Source: Gammaproteobacteria bacterium (GTDB taxonomy: Bacteria > Pseudomonadota > Gammaproteobacteria > Pseudomonadales > Azotimanducaceae). From it: DNA of 16,531 nucleotides. The stretch is taken from positions 41,501-58,031 of the forward strand of contig NZEI01000022.1 in assembly GCA_002690405.1 (NCBI GenBank). Direction: 5' to 3'. Every line of letters starts with the position of its first letter. The stretch's first letter is position 1. The notes beneath the pieces were generated by a model. The model was not told the DNA's origin and searched no databases. It saw only the letters and a program-made list of their open reading frames with translations. The position numbers and the translations under genes were made by a program. Shown one piece after another: positions 1-7,139 of this stretch.

Positions 1-506
1 TAGGCGATGCCTAAAAGCAGCGGCGTGGCTAAGCGTTTGTCTTCTGTGCTCTCCAGCGCCGCCAATGCAACGGGCAGCAACATCAGTGTGGTGGAGGTAT
101 TGGATATCCACATGCTTAAGGCGGCACTGGCAAACATAAAGCCCAGCACCAGGCGGCGCGGGCTGTTACCGCCGAATAGCCGCACCATAAAAACTGCGAG
201 GCGGCGATGGGCGCCGCTGCGCTCAAGGGCCGTAGCGATGAGAAAGCCGCCGAGCATCAGCAGTACCAATGGATTGCCGTAGGCTGCGCCCAATTCTTTC
301 GCGCTGATAATGCCGAACATCGGCAGCAAGGCCATGGGCAACAGCGATGTTACCGGTATTGGTATTGGTTCAAAGATCCACCACACCACTACCCATAGGG
401 TTATGCCTAGAGTCAGGGCTGCAGCGACATTCGCGGTGGCGAAATAAAATATTGCGCCGCATAGAATCGCAGCAGTGGGGCCGAGCAACAAGGCTATGGT
501 TTTCAT
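1..506 (-). CDS. SLC13/DASS family anion (dicarboxylate/sulfate-type) symporter, N-terminal part, cut by window edge
   Basis: Reading the minus strand from the ATG at 506-504 gives 168 codons with no stop up to the window edge, so the C-terminal two thirds are missing. The product is very hydrophobic. It carries the family's landmarks: IPVTSLLP at residues 50-57, GNPLVLLMLGGF at 77-88, a SGAHRR segment at 97-102, and the first SNT signature SMWISNTSTT at 131-140, which in this family helps bind Na+ and the carboxylate of the substrate. The visible end, LLLGIA, matches the stretch that leads into the next conserved helix. DASS proteins import di- or tricarboxylates, or sulfate, across the inner membrane with sodium. 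The substrate cannot be told from this fragment. The gene diverges from sbcB. No strong ribosome-binding site is seen before the ATG, so the exact start is less certain than the family. Confidence 0.85.
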   Translation of the reverse strand, partial: MKTIALLLGPTAAILCGAIFYFATANVAAALTLGITLWVVVWWIFEPIPIPVTSLLPMALLPMFGIISAKELGAAYGNPLVLLMLGGFLIATALERSGAHRRLAVFMVRLFGGNSPRRLVLGFMFASAALSMWISNTSTTLMLLPVALAALESTEDKRLATPLLLGIA

Positions 507-546
507 AATCAGGTATGGTTGTGTCTCTCTGGCGAGGTTAAAGGAC

Positions 547-1989
547 ATGGCGAACTCTTTCTATTGGTATGACCTAGAAACCTCTGGTACCGATCCAAAA
601 TGGGATCGTATGGTTCAAGTGGCGGGACTGCGTACTGATCAGGACTTGAATATTTTGGGTGACGAATTGTGCACCTACGTTCACCTAGGCGATGACATAT
701 TGCCGAATCCCGATGCCTGTTTAGTTACCGGGATTATGCCGGCAACGCTGCAACGGGAGGGCATACCCGAGGTCCAGGCATGGGAAGAAATTATGCGCCG
801 CTTCACGGTGCCAGAGACCTGTGTAGTTGGCTACAACAGCCTGCGTTTCGATGACGAGTTTGTGCGCTACGGTTTGTATCGCCATTTATTTGAGCCGTAT
901 GCGCGCGAATGGCAGAACGGTTGCTCTAGATGGGACATATTAGACCTAGTGAGAGCGACTGGGGCGTTGCGCCGTGACGGCATTAACTGGCCACAAAGTG
1001 CCGAGGGATTACCGGTATATAAGTTAGAGGAGTTGACCAAGGCCAACGACATTGGCCACAGTAATGCCCATGACGCCCTCGCAGATGTGCACGCGACAAT
1101 TGCGATGGCACGCTTGATCAAGCAGCAGCAGCCGAAGTTATTTGACTACTATTTTGCGCTGCGTAATAAGCGCGCGGTACGGGAGCTGCTGGAACCCTAT
1201 GGTGGCCAATTGCTCGTGCATGTGAGTGGAATGAATCCTCGGGAGCGGTTCGGTGTGGCACCGATAGTATCGTTGACTCGGCACCCAACGAATACCAATT
1301 CGGTAGTGGTTGTCGACTTGGCGCAAGACATTACGCCGCTGCTTGAGCAATCCGCAGAAGCAATCCGTGAGCAGCTTTTTACACCAGGTCAGCATGAACG
1401 TCCGCCGTTGAAGGAAGTGAAAATAAATCGCTGCCCGTTTATCGCTCCCATTGATGTATTGAATGACGAAAATCGTCAGCGTCTGCAGCTGAATATGCGT
1501 GATATCAAGGAGCGTGCGCGGCGCCTCAAGCAGCCTGGACTAATGCAAAAAATCCGCAGTGTTTATACGCAGCCGCAGCAGCGGCTTTCTGAGGATGCAG
1601 ATGCGGCCCTCTACCAGGGTTTTTTGCAAGACGAAGACCGCTCGCGCTGCCAACACTTCCACGTATCCAGACGCCAAGGTGATTGGCCTACCATGGATTT
1701 CAGTGACTCACGGTTGCTGCCACTGGCCCAACGGATGAAGGCTCGAGCTCATCCAGAATTACTCGGCGCCGAAGAGCAGGCCCAGTGGCAGGACTTTGTT
1801 GTGGCGAAGCTCTATGGAGAAGGGGATTGGCTGAATCTGCGCAGATTTCAGGCTCGAGTTGATGAACTCAGCGTGACCTTAGAAACCGCAGGCGAAGCTA
1901 CCAAGCTGGGACAGATGCAGCAATTGCGTGAGTATGGATTAGCTTTAGCTGCTCGCTATCCCGAGCCTACAGGCGCGGACAGTGAGTAG
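547..1989 (+). CDS. sbcB: Exonuclease I (3'-5' ssDNA exodeoxyribonuclease)
   Basis: This 480-aa protein is close to the 475 aa of E. coli ExoI, which degrades single-stranded DNA from the 3' end in recombination and mismatch repair. The N-terminal DnaQ-like DEDDh domain is complete: D9 and E11 in YDLETSGTDP, D102 in NSLRFDDEF, and H175 and D180 in HDALAD. These line up with E. coli D15, E17, D108, H181 and D186 at a constant offset of six. The SH3-like and helical C-terminal regions follow (about residues 200-480). The start at 547 is chosen because MANSFYWYDLET begins exactly where family members do, and GAGG at 534-537 sits 9 nt upstream. An in-frame start at 475 would add 24 unrelated residues and overlap the divergent gene. 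The 3' end overlaps the ABC ATPase start by 8 bp. Confidence 0.95.
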   Translation: MANSFYWYDLETSGTDPKWDRMVQVAGLRTDQDLNILGDELCTYVHLGDDILPNPDACLVTGIMPATLQREGIPEVQAWEEIMRRFTVPETCVVGYNSLRFDDEFVRYGLYRHLFEPYAREWQNGCSRWDILDLVRATGALRRDGINWPQSAEGLPVYKLEELTKANDIGHSNAHDALADVHATIAMARLIKQQQPKLFDYYFALRNKRAVRELLEPYGGQLLVHVSGMNPRERFGVAPIVSLTRHPTNTNSVVVVDLAQDITPLLEQSAEAIREQLFTPGQHERPPLKEVKINRCPFIAPIDVLNDENRQRLQLNMRDIKERARRLKQPGLMQKIRSVYTQPQQRLSEDADAALYQGFLQDEDRSRCQHFHVSRRQGDWPTMDFSDSRLLPLAQRMKARAHPELLGAEEQAQWQDFVVAKLYGEGDWLNLRRFQARVDELSVTLETAGEATKLGQMQQLREYGLALAARYPEPTGADSE

Positions 1990-2725
1990 CCTATCTGCAG
2001 AGGCATGTGTTGCCTTTCGTGGGGTGAGCAAGAGCTTTGGTGACCTGGTTGTATTTAATGATTTGTCACTGATGTTACCAAGTGGCCAAACCACGGCCAT
2101 TGTCGGCGCCAGCGGTAGCGGCAAGACCACGTTGTTACAGATGGTTAACGCGCTGGAACAGCCAGACCGGGGCTGTGTGCAAGTTTTTGGTGAGCCGATT
2201 CCTCAGCACAAGTTGCAGCACTTGCGCCATCGTATTGGCTATGCGGTTCAGGGCGCTGGGTTATTCCCGCATTTGTCAGCACGCGACAATGTCGTGCTGG
2301 TGGCGCGTTTGCAGGGCTGGTCAGAGGCGCGTATTCAACAGCGCTTTGAGGAGTTGCTTGAGGCTATGGCGCTGCCAGCAAGTGTGGCGGAGCGGCCGCC
2401 AAGAGAACTGTCTGGAGGTCAGCAGCAGCGGCTTGGCCTGTGTCGGGCGCTAATGTTGGAACCAGATTTATTGTTGTTGGACGAACCCTTTTCGGCGGTA
2501 GATCCGGTAACGCGACTTGGCCTCTACGAGCGCTTTGAGGAGGTGCAACGCAGGCAAGCAATTAGCACGTTATTGGTCACCCACGATATGCGCGAAGCCC
2601 GCCGCTTAGCTGATGTTTTAGTGGTTTTGGAGCAAGGACAAATTGTTCAGAGTGGCGCGCCTGATGATGTTTTTGCGGCGCCTGGGAGTCCCTATGTTGA
2701 GCGGCTGATCGCCAGTGTTGCGTAG
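1982..2725 (+). CDS. ABC transporter ATP-binding protein, OpuCA/quaternary-amine type without CBS domains
   Basis: This 247-aa ABC ATPase has every motif intact: Walker A GASGSGKTT (42-50), Q-loop Q90, signature LSGGQ (143-147), Walker B LLLLDE (163-168, catalytic E168), D-loop SAVDP and H-loop H201. The next gene encodes the cognate binding protein and permease, so the pair makes a complete importer of the OpuC type (glycine betaine, choline and similar solutes). OpuCA proteins usually reach about 380 aa because of a C-terminal CBS pair that senses ionic strength. That part is absent here, so gating must differ or uptake may not be osmotic. The start is GTG at 1982, inside the last codons of sbcB, and the 3' end overlaps the next gene by 11 bp. 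Both overlaps suggest translational coupling. Confidence 0.92.
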   Translation: MSSLSAEACVAFRGVSKSFGDLVVFNDLSLMLPSGQTTAIVGASGSGKTTLLQMVNALEQPDRGCVQVFGEPIPQHKLQHLRHRIGYAVQGAGLFPHLSARDNVVLVARLQGWSEARIQQRFEELLEAMALPASVAERPPRELSGGQQQRLGLCRALMLEPDLLLLDEPFSAVDPVTRLGLYERFEEVQRRQAISTLLVTHDMREARRLADVLVVLEQGQIVQSGAPDDVFAAPGSPYVERLIASVA

Positions 2726-4217
2726 TTTCTGCAATGCCGCTTTGTTGGCCTGTATGGCGCTAGCATTGTCGGCGCAGGCTAACCCATCTAATCCCGTGCG
2801 GGTGGCGAGCAAAAATTTTGCGGAAAACTACTTGCTGGCCGAGATCGTAGCGCAGTTGCTGGAGGGCGAAGGCATCGCTGTAGAACGTGCCTTTGGCCTA
2901 GGTGGCACGCTTATCTGCTATCAGGCGCTGCTAAATGCCGAAATTGATTTGTATGTGGAATATACCGGAACCCTATCTCAGGCGATTTTACAGCGGCCTG
3001 AACTCACCGGTCGCGAGGAGCTAAACTCGGCGCTCACCGAGCGTGGGATCCGTTTGCTGCCGCAGTTGGGATTTAACAATACCTATGCGATAGCGGTTCG
3101 AAGTCAGCTTGCGGAGTCGTTAGGTCTGCGCAACATTGGTGATCTGGCCGAGCATCCGCAATTGCGCTTGGTTTTTAGTCATGAATTTCTCGAGCGCGGT
3201 GACGGCTGGCCCGGTCTAGCAAAGCGCTACGCGTTACCGCATAGCGTTGAGGGTATTGAGCATGCTTTGGCTTATCAGGCGATTGCTGATGGGGCTATTG
3301 ATGCGACTGACGCATACAGTACCGATGGTGAATTGAGCCGCTATCCGCTGCGAGTACTGGCGGATGATTTAGCCTACTTCCCAGCCTATATGGCGGCCCC
3401 CCTGGTGCGTACAGATTGGCTCGAGCAGGCGCCAGCGGCGGCAGCTTGGGTTCGGCGTTTGGCTGGCACGATAGATGCTGCGACGATGCAGCGGTTGAAT
3501 GCTCAGGTGGCGGTGGAAGGCATGAGTTATGCCGAAGTTGCCAGCGCATTTCTTGATGCCCAGCGACAGACGCTCGGTCTAAGTGCAGACGTTGGGCAAA
3601 CGCCGACTACCAATTTCTGGCCCCAGTTGGCGGGCCATGTGCTGCGGCATCTGCAATTAACCGGCTTGGCGTTAGCGGCAGCAATTCTTATTGGCCTTGC
3701 AGTGAGTCTGACGGTATTTGCTAATACGCGTTTGGCCAATGCGGTGGTGTACTTTTGCGGGTTGCTACAGACGGTGCCCTCGCTGGCTTTGCTGGCACTG
3801 ATGATTCCGATTTTTGGCATTGGCTTTACGCCCGCTGTGGTAGCGTTGTTTCTTTATTCGCTGCTGCCCATCGTGCGCAACGCGGTAACGGCGCTGTCTA
3901 CGGTAGACCCAACCTTGGTGAGGGTGGCAACAGCCTTGGGCTTGAGCCGCTGGCAGCAATTGCGGTATCTGCGCTTACCACTGTCGCTGCCGATGATTTT
4001 TGCGGGTATTCGTACCGCCGCGGTGATCAGCATTGGTACCGCGACCTTGGCGGCATTTATCGGAGCCGGCGGATTGGGTGAGCCCATCGTAGTGGGGTTG
4101 TCGCTGAACGATACCGATATGATATTGCGGGGTGCCATACCGGCGGCAATGCTGGCAATCTTGGCAGAGTTCTTGTTCGCTGCCGTGCAAAAGCGCGTAT
4201 CCCGTGGCTATCAGTAA
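2715..4217 (+). CDS. Fused substrate-binding protein and permease of an OpuC-type ABC importer
   Basis: This 500-aa protein joins two usual subunits. Residues 1-22 look like a signal peptide, with AQA as a possible cleavage site. Residues 26-288 are an OpuAC/QAT-type binding domain, with ASKNFAENYLLAEI (31-44), LGGTLICYQALLNAEIDLY (62-80), EYTGT (82-86) and DAYSTDGEL (199-207). Residues 311-492 are a multi-helix BPD permease domain, with the EAA-like cytoplasmic loop at about 403-431 that contacts the ATPase (GLSRWQQLRYLRLPLSLP). The binding domain comes first, as in GlnP. In many known OpuC/EgtU fusions the permease comes first. The start is GTG at 2715, overlapping the ATPase gene by 11 bp. 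The family covers glycine betaine, choline, carnitine and ergothioneine, so the ligand cannot be assigned from motifs alone. Confidence 0.9.
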   Translation: MLRSFCNAALLACMALALSAQANPSNPVRVASKNFAENYLLAEIVAQLLEGEGIAVERAFGLGGTLICYQALLNAEIDLYVEYTGTLSQAILQRPELTGREELNSALTERGIRLLPQLGFNNTYAIAVRSQLAESLGLRNIGDLAEHPQLRLVFSHEFLERGDGWPGLAKRYALPHSVEGIEHALAYQAIADGAIDATDAYSTDGELSRYPLRVLADDLAYFPAYMAAPLVRTDWLEQAPAAAAWVRRLAGTIDAATMQRLNAQVAVEGMSYAEVASAFLDAQRQTLGLSADVGQTPTTNFWPQLAGHVLRHLQLTGLALAAAILIGLAVSLTVFANTRLANAVVYFCGLLQTVPSLALLALMIPIFGIGFTPAVVALFLYSLLPIVRNAVTALSTVDPTLVRVATALGLSRWQQLRYLRLPLSLPMIFAGIRTAAVISIGTATLAAFIGAGGLGEPIVVGLSLNDTDMILRGAIPAAMLAILAEFLFAAVQKRVSRGYQ

Positions 4218-4275
4218 CGAATGAGATCAAAGCCTTGGGGCAATAAGTTTTGTAGGGGAACTAAGGAGCATTAGT

Positions 4276-5055
4276 GTGCAACCACTGCAGCGCGAGAATA
4301 TTCGACTAGCAGCTACTGTCATGTTGATTCGAGATAATCCAGCAGGATTGCAAGTTTATATGGTGAAGCGCCCGGGGCGTGGTGATTTCCCGGATCTGCA
4401 TGTTTTTCCTGGTGGCAAAGTTGACGAGGACGACTGGCTGCCCGACTCATGTCCGACCTTAACGGATCAGGAAGCCAGCGCTCGTTTGGGTGTGAGCGCT
4501 GGAGGTCTGCGTTATTGGGTTGCGGTGGCGCGAGAGTGTTTTGAGGAGTGCGGGGTTTTGTTGGCGAATAGTGTCTCCGGCCCGATACAGCTAGATGCGG
4601 CGCAACAACAGAGTATTGGCGCATCGCGTCAAGATCTTCTGCAGGGCGATATAAGCTGGGCTACTGTCCTACAACAGCAGCAAGTGACGATCGCCTCGGA
4701 CCGGCTGGTTTATTTCAGTCACTGGATTACGCCGCCCTCTGTGCCGCGCCGTTTTGATACCCGGTTCTTCCTAGCAGCTATGCCAGCTGATCAAAATGCT
4801 GCTGCGGACACCGATGAAACAGCAGACGACGGTAATTGGGTAAACCCCAATGAGGCGTTAGAAAACGCACGCCAAGGCGATTGGCAGATGATTGAGCCCA
4901 CCAAGCGCTCATTGGAAACTCTGAGTCAGTATTTAAGCGTAGAACAGGCGCTGCAAGAGGTGGGTGCGGAACGTCATGTAACCCCTTGGACCGAGGCCGC
5001 AGGACAACAAGGAATGCAGCCGTTTCGTCCAGATTGGAGTGGTATTGCCAAATGA
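4276..5055 (+). CDS. Nudix hydrolase with an interrupted Nudix box, NUDT19-like (possible CoA diphosphatase)
   Basis: The protein has 259 aa. The Nudix box is split. Its first half, FPGGKVD, is at residues 44-50, and its second half, ARECFEECGVLL, is at 85-96. The catalytic R86, E87, E90 and E91 are present. About 30 residues (51-80) are inserted between the halves, where the canonical box has only a few. An insertion at this point is a hallmark of NUDT19/RP2-type proteins, and mammalian NUDT19 hydrolyses CoA and acyl-CoA to phosphopantetheine derivatives and 3',5'-ADP. The C-terminal region, with PTKRSLETLSQYL (208-220), also fits that family. The CoA role is inferred from the family and from the acyl-CoA genes nearby. 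The GTG start at 4276 has AAGGAG at 4263-4268, 7 nt upstream. The stop overlaps the next start as ATGA. Confidence 0.83.
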   Translation: MQPLQRENIRLAATVMLIRDNPAGLQVYMVKRPGRGDFPDLHVFPGGKVDEDDWLPDSCPTLTDQEASARLGVSAGGLRYWVAVARECFEECGVLLANSVSGPIQLDAAQQQSIGASRQDLLQGDISWATVLQQQQVTIASDRLVYFSHWITPPSVPRRFDTRFFLAAMPADQNAAADTDETADDGNWVNPNEALENARQGDWQMIEPTKRSLETLSQYLSVEQALQEVGAERHVTPWTEAAGQQGMQPFRPDWSGIAK

Positions 5056-5639
5056 GTGAGGAATCAAAGCCAAGTGAACTTGATTGGCAGCATCTAGGCT
5101 CGCGCTACGAAGATGCTGGATTGATGTTGTTTGAAAAGCGCATCGATAAATTACGCAATCCGCGCAACGACAAAGTTTTCGAGCGCTTGGTGCTGGAGTC
5201 AGTAGACTGGGTGAATGTGGTCGCGCTGGATTCCGACGGCCGCAGTCTGATGATCCGGCAGTATCGCTTTGGGGTTGGCTACACCACATTGGAAACCCCT
5301 GGCGGCATGGTCGACCCGGGCGAAGATTCGAAGACTGCGGCAGCCCGTGAATTGTTAGAAGAGACGGGATATGTCAGTGATCGCTGGCGCTATCTGGGCG
5401 CTGTCGAGCCCAATCCTGCTTTTCATAACCACCTGTGTCATCACTGGCTTGCCGAAGATATCTATCGCGCACAGTCTCAAGATTTAGGTGAGGGTGAATC
5501 TATAGCTTTGGAATTTATGTCCCAAGAGCAGGTGCGCGATTCGGTATGCAGTGGCGAGCTAAAACATGCTCTTGCGCTATCGGCTCTCTCCCGTGTGTTC
5601 CCGGTTTGGCCGATGCCCTTCGTACACGCAGAATCTTAA
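5052..5639 (+). CDS. Nudix hydrolase, ADP-ribose pyrophosphatase-like
   Basis: This 195-aa protein has an uninterrupted canonical Nudix box at residues 85-107: G85, E91, then REL LEETGY with R99, E100, E103 and E104, fitting GX5EX7REUXEEXGU. The upstream segment VALDSDGRSLMIRQYRFGVG and the TLETPGGMVDPGE context resemble ADP-ribose/NDP-sugar pyrophosphatases, which cleave ADP-ribose to AMP and ribose 5-phosphate. The substrate is not proven by sequence. The ATG at 5052 overlaps the stop of the preceding Nudix gene (ATGA), a typical coupled arrangement. A longer in-frame start at 4986 would put 22 residues inside the upstream gene and was not chosen. This is the last gene of the sbcB-led run; a gap of 153 bp follows. 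Confidence 0.88.
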   Translation: MSEESKPSELDWQHLGSRYEDAGLMLFEKRIDKLRNPRNDKVFERLVLESVDWVNVVALDSDGRSLMIRQYRFGVGYTTLETPGGMVDPGEDSKTAAARELLEETGYVSDRWRYLGAVEPNPAFHNHLCHHWLAEDIYRAQSQDLGEGESIALEFMSQEQVRDSVCSGELKHALALSALSRVFPVWPMPFVHAES

Positions 5640-5724
5640 CTTTCATGATGACGAAACAGAAAATTTCCCCCGGGTCGCCTAGTTTATCGGCTTTAGAGCA
5701 CAAGCTGGGTAGCAGTTGCTGCTA

Positions 5725-5761
5725 CACTATGTAGGATTCCCCTGACTCACTTAACATAGTG
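5725..5761. promoter_or_regulatory. 8-bp inverted repeat in the leader of the PLP-enzyme gene
   Basis: CACTATGT at 5725-5732 and its exact reverse complement ACATAGTG at 5754-5761 are separated by 21 bp. The repeat lies 31 bp before the GTG start at 5793 and no U-tract follows it. It could be an operator or a weak stem. It does not resemble the MetJ box. An 8-bp pair can also occur by chance, so the regulatory reading is only a suggestion. Confidence 0.25.
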
Positions 5762-5792
5762 GGTCTTCAGTGACATAGCGTACGGGCCAGTA

Positions 5793-7028
5793 GTGAAAGG
5801 ATTTACCAGCAAAATTGTACACAGCGACAGGCAGCAGGCTATAGAGCATGGTGCGGTGCATAAACCTGTGCACGATTCCGTGGCATTCAGTTTCGAAGAT
5901 GCTCATGAATTGGCGGCGGTATTTCAGGGCAAGCAGCCGGGATATACCTATGGGCGCCAAGTTAATCCCACAGTGTCCGCGCTGGAAAATAAAATTACTG
6001 CGATGGAGCAAGGGGTCGCCAGTGTCTGTTTCGGGACCGGCATGGCGGCGATTGGCACCACTATGTTTGCGCTGCTGCGAGCGGGTGATCATGTAGTCTC
6101 GAGCGCTTTCTTGTTTGGTAATACCACCAGTTTATTTAACAGCTTTGACCGCCAAGGTTTGAATATCAGTTTTGTTGATGCCACCAATGTCGACAATGTG
6201 GCTAATGCAATTACAGCCGAAACGAAAATGGTCTTCGTCGAAACCATAGCCAACCCGCGCACACAGATTGCTGACCTTAAAGCAATCGGAGAGTTGTGCC
6301 AGCAGCGTGGCTTGATCTATGTGGTGGACAACACGATGACATCACCGTACCTGTTTCAGCCGAGGTCGGTGGGGGCCAGTTTGGTTGTAAATAGCCTAAC
6401 CAAGTACATAAGCGGTCACGGTAATGTGCTTGGTGGTGTGGTTACCGAGTTAGGCACCTATGACTGGGGTGCGTTTCAAAATATTTATGCTGACTACCGC
6501 AAGGGCGACAGTGTGCGTTGGGGTATTACGCAGATTCGAAAAAAGGGCCTCCGCGACCTTGGTGCAGCCCTCGCAGCCCAGGCTGCGCATGATATTAGCA
6601 AGGGTGCTGAAACCCTTGCCTTGCGCATGGAGCGGCAGTGTTCGAATGCTCAGGCGTTGGCTGAATTTTTACAGCAGCAGCCGTCTAGTAGTGTGGAGGC
6701 TGTCTATTATCCAGGCCTACCTCAGCATCCTCAGTATCAGCGCAGCCAGGACCTATTTGGTCGCTCTGGCGCCATTCTCAGTTTTGAGTTGTCAGCAGAC
6801 CGTGATATCTGGCAGTTTTTGAACGCCTTACAAGTGGTTATTAAATCCACCAACTTAGGCGATAACCGCTCTTTAGTTATTCCGGTGGCGCACACGATTT
6901 ATCATGAAGTTGGCCCCAAGGTACGAGCAGATATGGGTATCGCCGATACCTTAATACGTGTTTCGGTCGGTATAGAAGATGTTGAGGATTTGACCGACGA
7001 CTTTGCTCAGGCATTCGCTCGCAGCTAA
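5793..7028 (+). CDS. Cystathionine gamma-synthase-family PLP-dependent enzyme
   Basis: This 411-aa protein belongs to the Cys/Met metabolism PLP family (fold type I, gamma-subfamily). Visible landmarks are the phosphate-binding YTYGR at residues 51-55, GTGMAAI at 81-87, the PLP-nitrogen Asp in VVDNT (D179), the Schiff-base lysine K204 in SLTKYISGHG, and the substrate-carboxylate Arg in IRVSVGIE (R389). These enzymes do gamma-replacement or gamma-elimination on activated homoserine, cystathionine or methionine. The lysine context (SLTKYISGHGNVLGG, against the usual SATKYLGGHSDVVGG) and the N-terminal HSDRQQAIEHGAVHKP place it in a side group usually annotated only as 'family protein', so MetB, MetZ or methionine gamma-lyase is not asserted. 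The GTG start has no strong Shine-Dalgarno sequence. It is kept because the reading frame is conserved-looking from its first residues. The gene stands alone, with gaps on both sides. Confidence 0.9.
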   Translation: MKGFTSKIVHSDRQQAIEHGAVHKPVHDSVAFSFEDAHELAAVFQGKQPGYTYGRQVNPTVSALENKITAMEQGVASVCFGTGMAAIGTTMFALLRAGDHVVSSAFLFGNTTSLFNSFDRQGLNISFVDATNVDNVANAITAETKMVFVETIANPRTQIADLKAIGELCQQRGLIYVVDNTMTSPYLFQPRSVGASLVVNSLTKYISGHGNVLGGVVTELGTYDWGAFQNIYADYRKGDSVRWGITQIRKKGLRDLGAALAAQAAHDISKGAETLALRMERQCSNAQALAEFLQQQPSSSVEAVYYPGLPQHPQYQRSQDLFGRSGAILSFELSADRDIWQFLNALQVVIKSTNLGDNRSLVIPVAHTIYHEVGPKVRADMGIADTLIRVSVGIEDVEDLTDDFAQAFARS

Positions 7029-7050
7029 AACACAAGCAACAAGTAATGAT

Positions 7051-7065
7051 GGCTTCAATGAAGCC
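7051..7065. promoter_or_regulatory. 15-bp palindrome (7+1+7) upstream of the HMG-CoA synthase-like gene
   Basis: GGCTTCA at 7051-7057 and TGAAGCC at 7059-7065 are perfect arms around a single central A. It lies 22 bp after the stop of the PLP gene and 74 bp before the next ATG. The next bases on the + strand are GAAAAAGG, so it is not a standard intrinsic terminator. A compact dyad of this shape would suit a dimeric repressor such as a TetR-type protein, but no regulator gene is present in the window. Confidence 0.3.
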
Positions 7066-7087
7066 GAAAAAGGCGGTCTGAGATCTC

Positions 7088-7102
7088 TCTCGGGCGCCGA
7101 GA
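7088..7102. promoter_or_regulatory. Second inverted repeat in the same leader
   Basis: TCTCGG at 7088-7093 and CCGAGA at 7097-7102 are perfect 6-bp arms separated by GCG. Its centre is 37 bp from that of the palindrome at 7051-7065, and it ends 37 bp before the ATG at 7140. It is GC-rich, with no U-tract behind it. It may be an mRNA stem or a protein site; the sequence alone does not decide. Confidence 0.25.
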
Positions 7103-7139
7103 CTAATGTTCTCTTCGCAGAACCCAGCTAAGGAAAAAT

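Noticed and set aside
7..398. Plus-strand open frames at the left edge
   Set aside because: They lie antisense to the symporter, whose minus-strand translation shows clear DASS motifs.
475..546. N-terminal extension of exonuclease I from an in-frame start at 475
   Set aside because: The 24 extra residues do not resemble the family, they overlap the divergent symporter, and the ATG at 547 has a ribosome-binding site and the expected N-terminus.
5783..5793. The 11-mer CGGGCCAGTAG shared with 8797-8807, both just before start codons
   Set aside because: Many 11-bp matches are expected by chance in 16 kb, and the flanks do not match.
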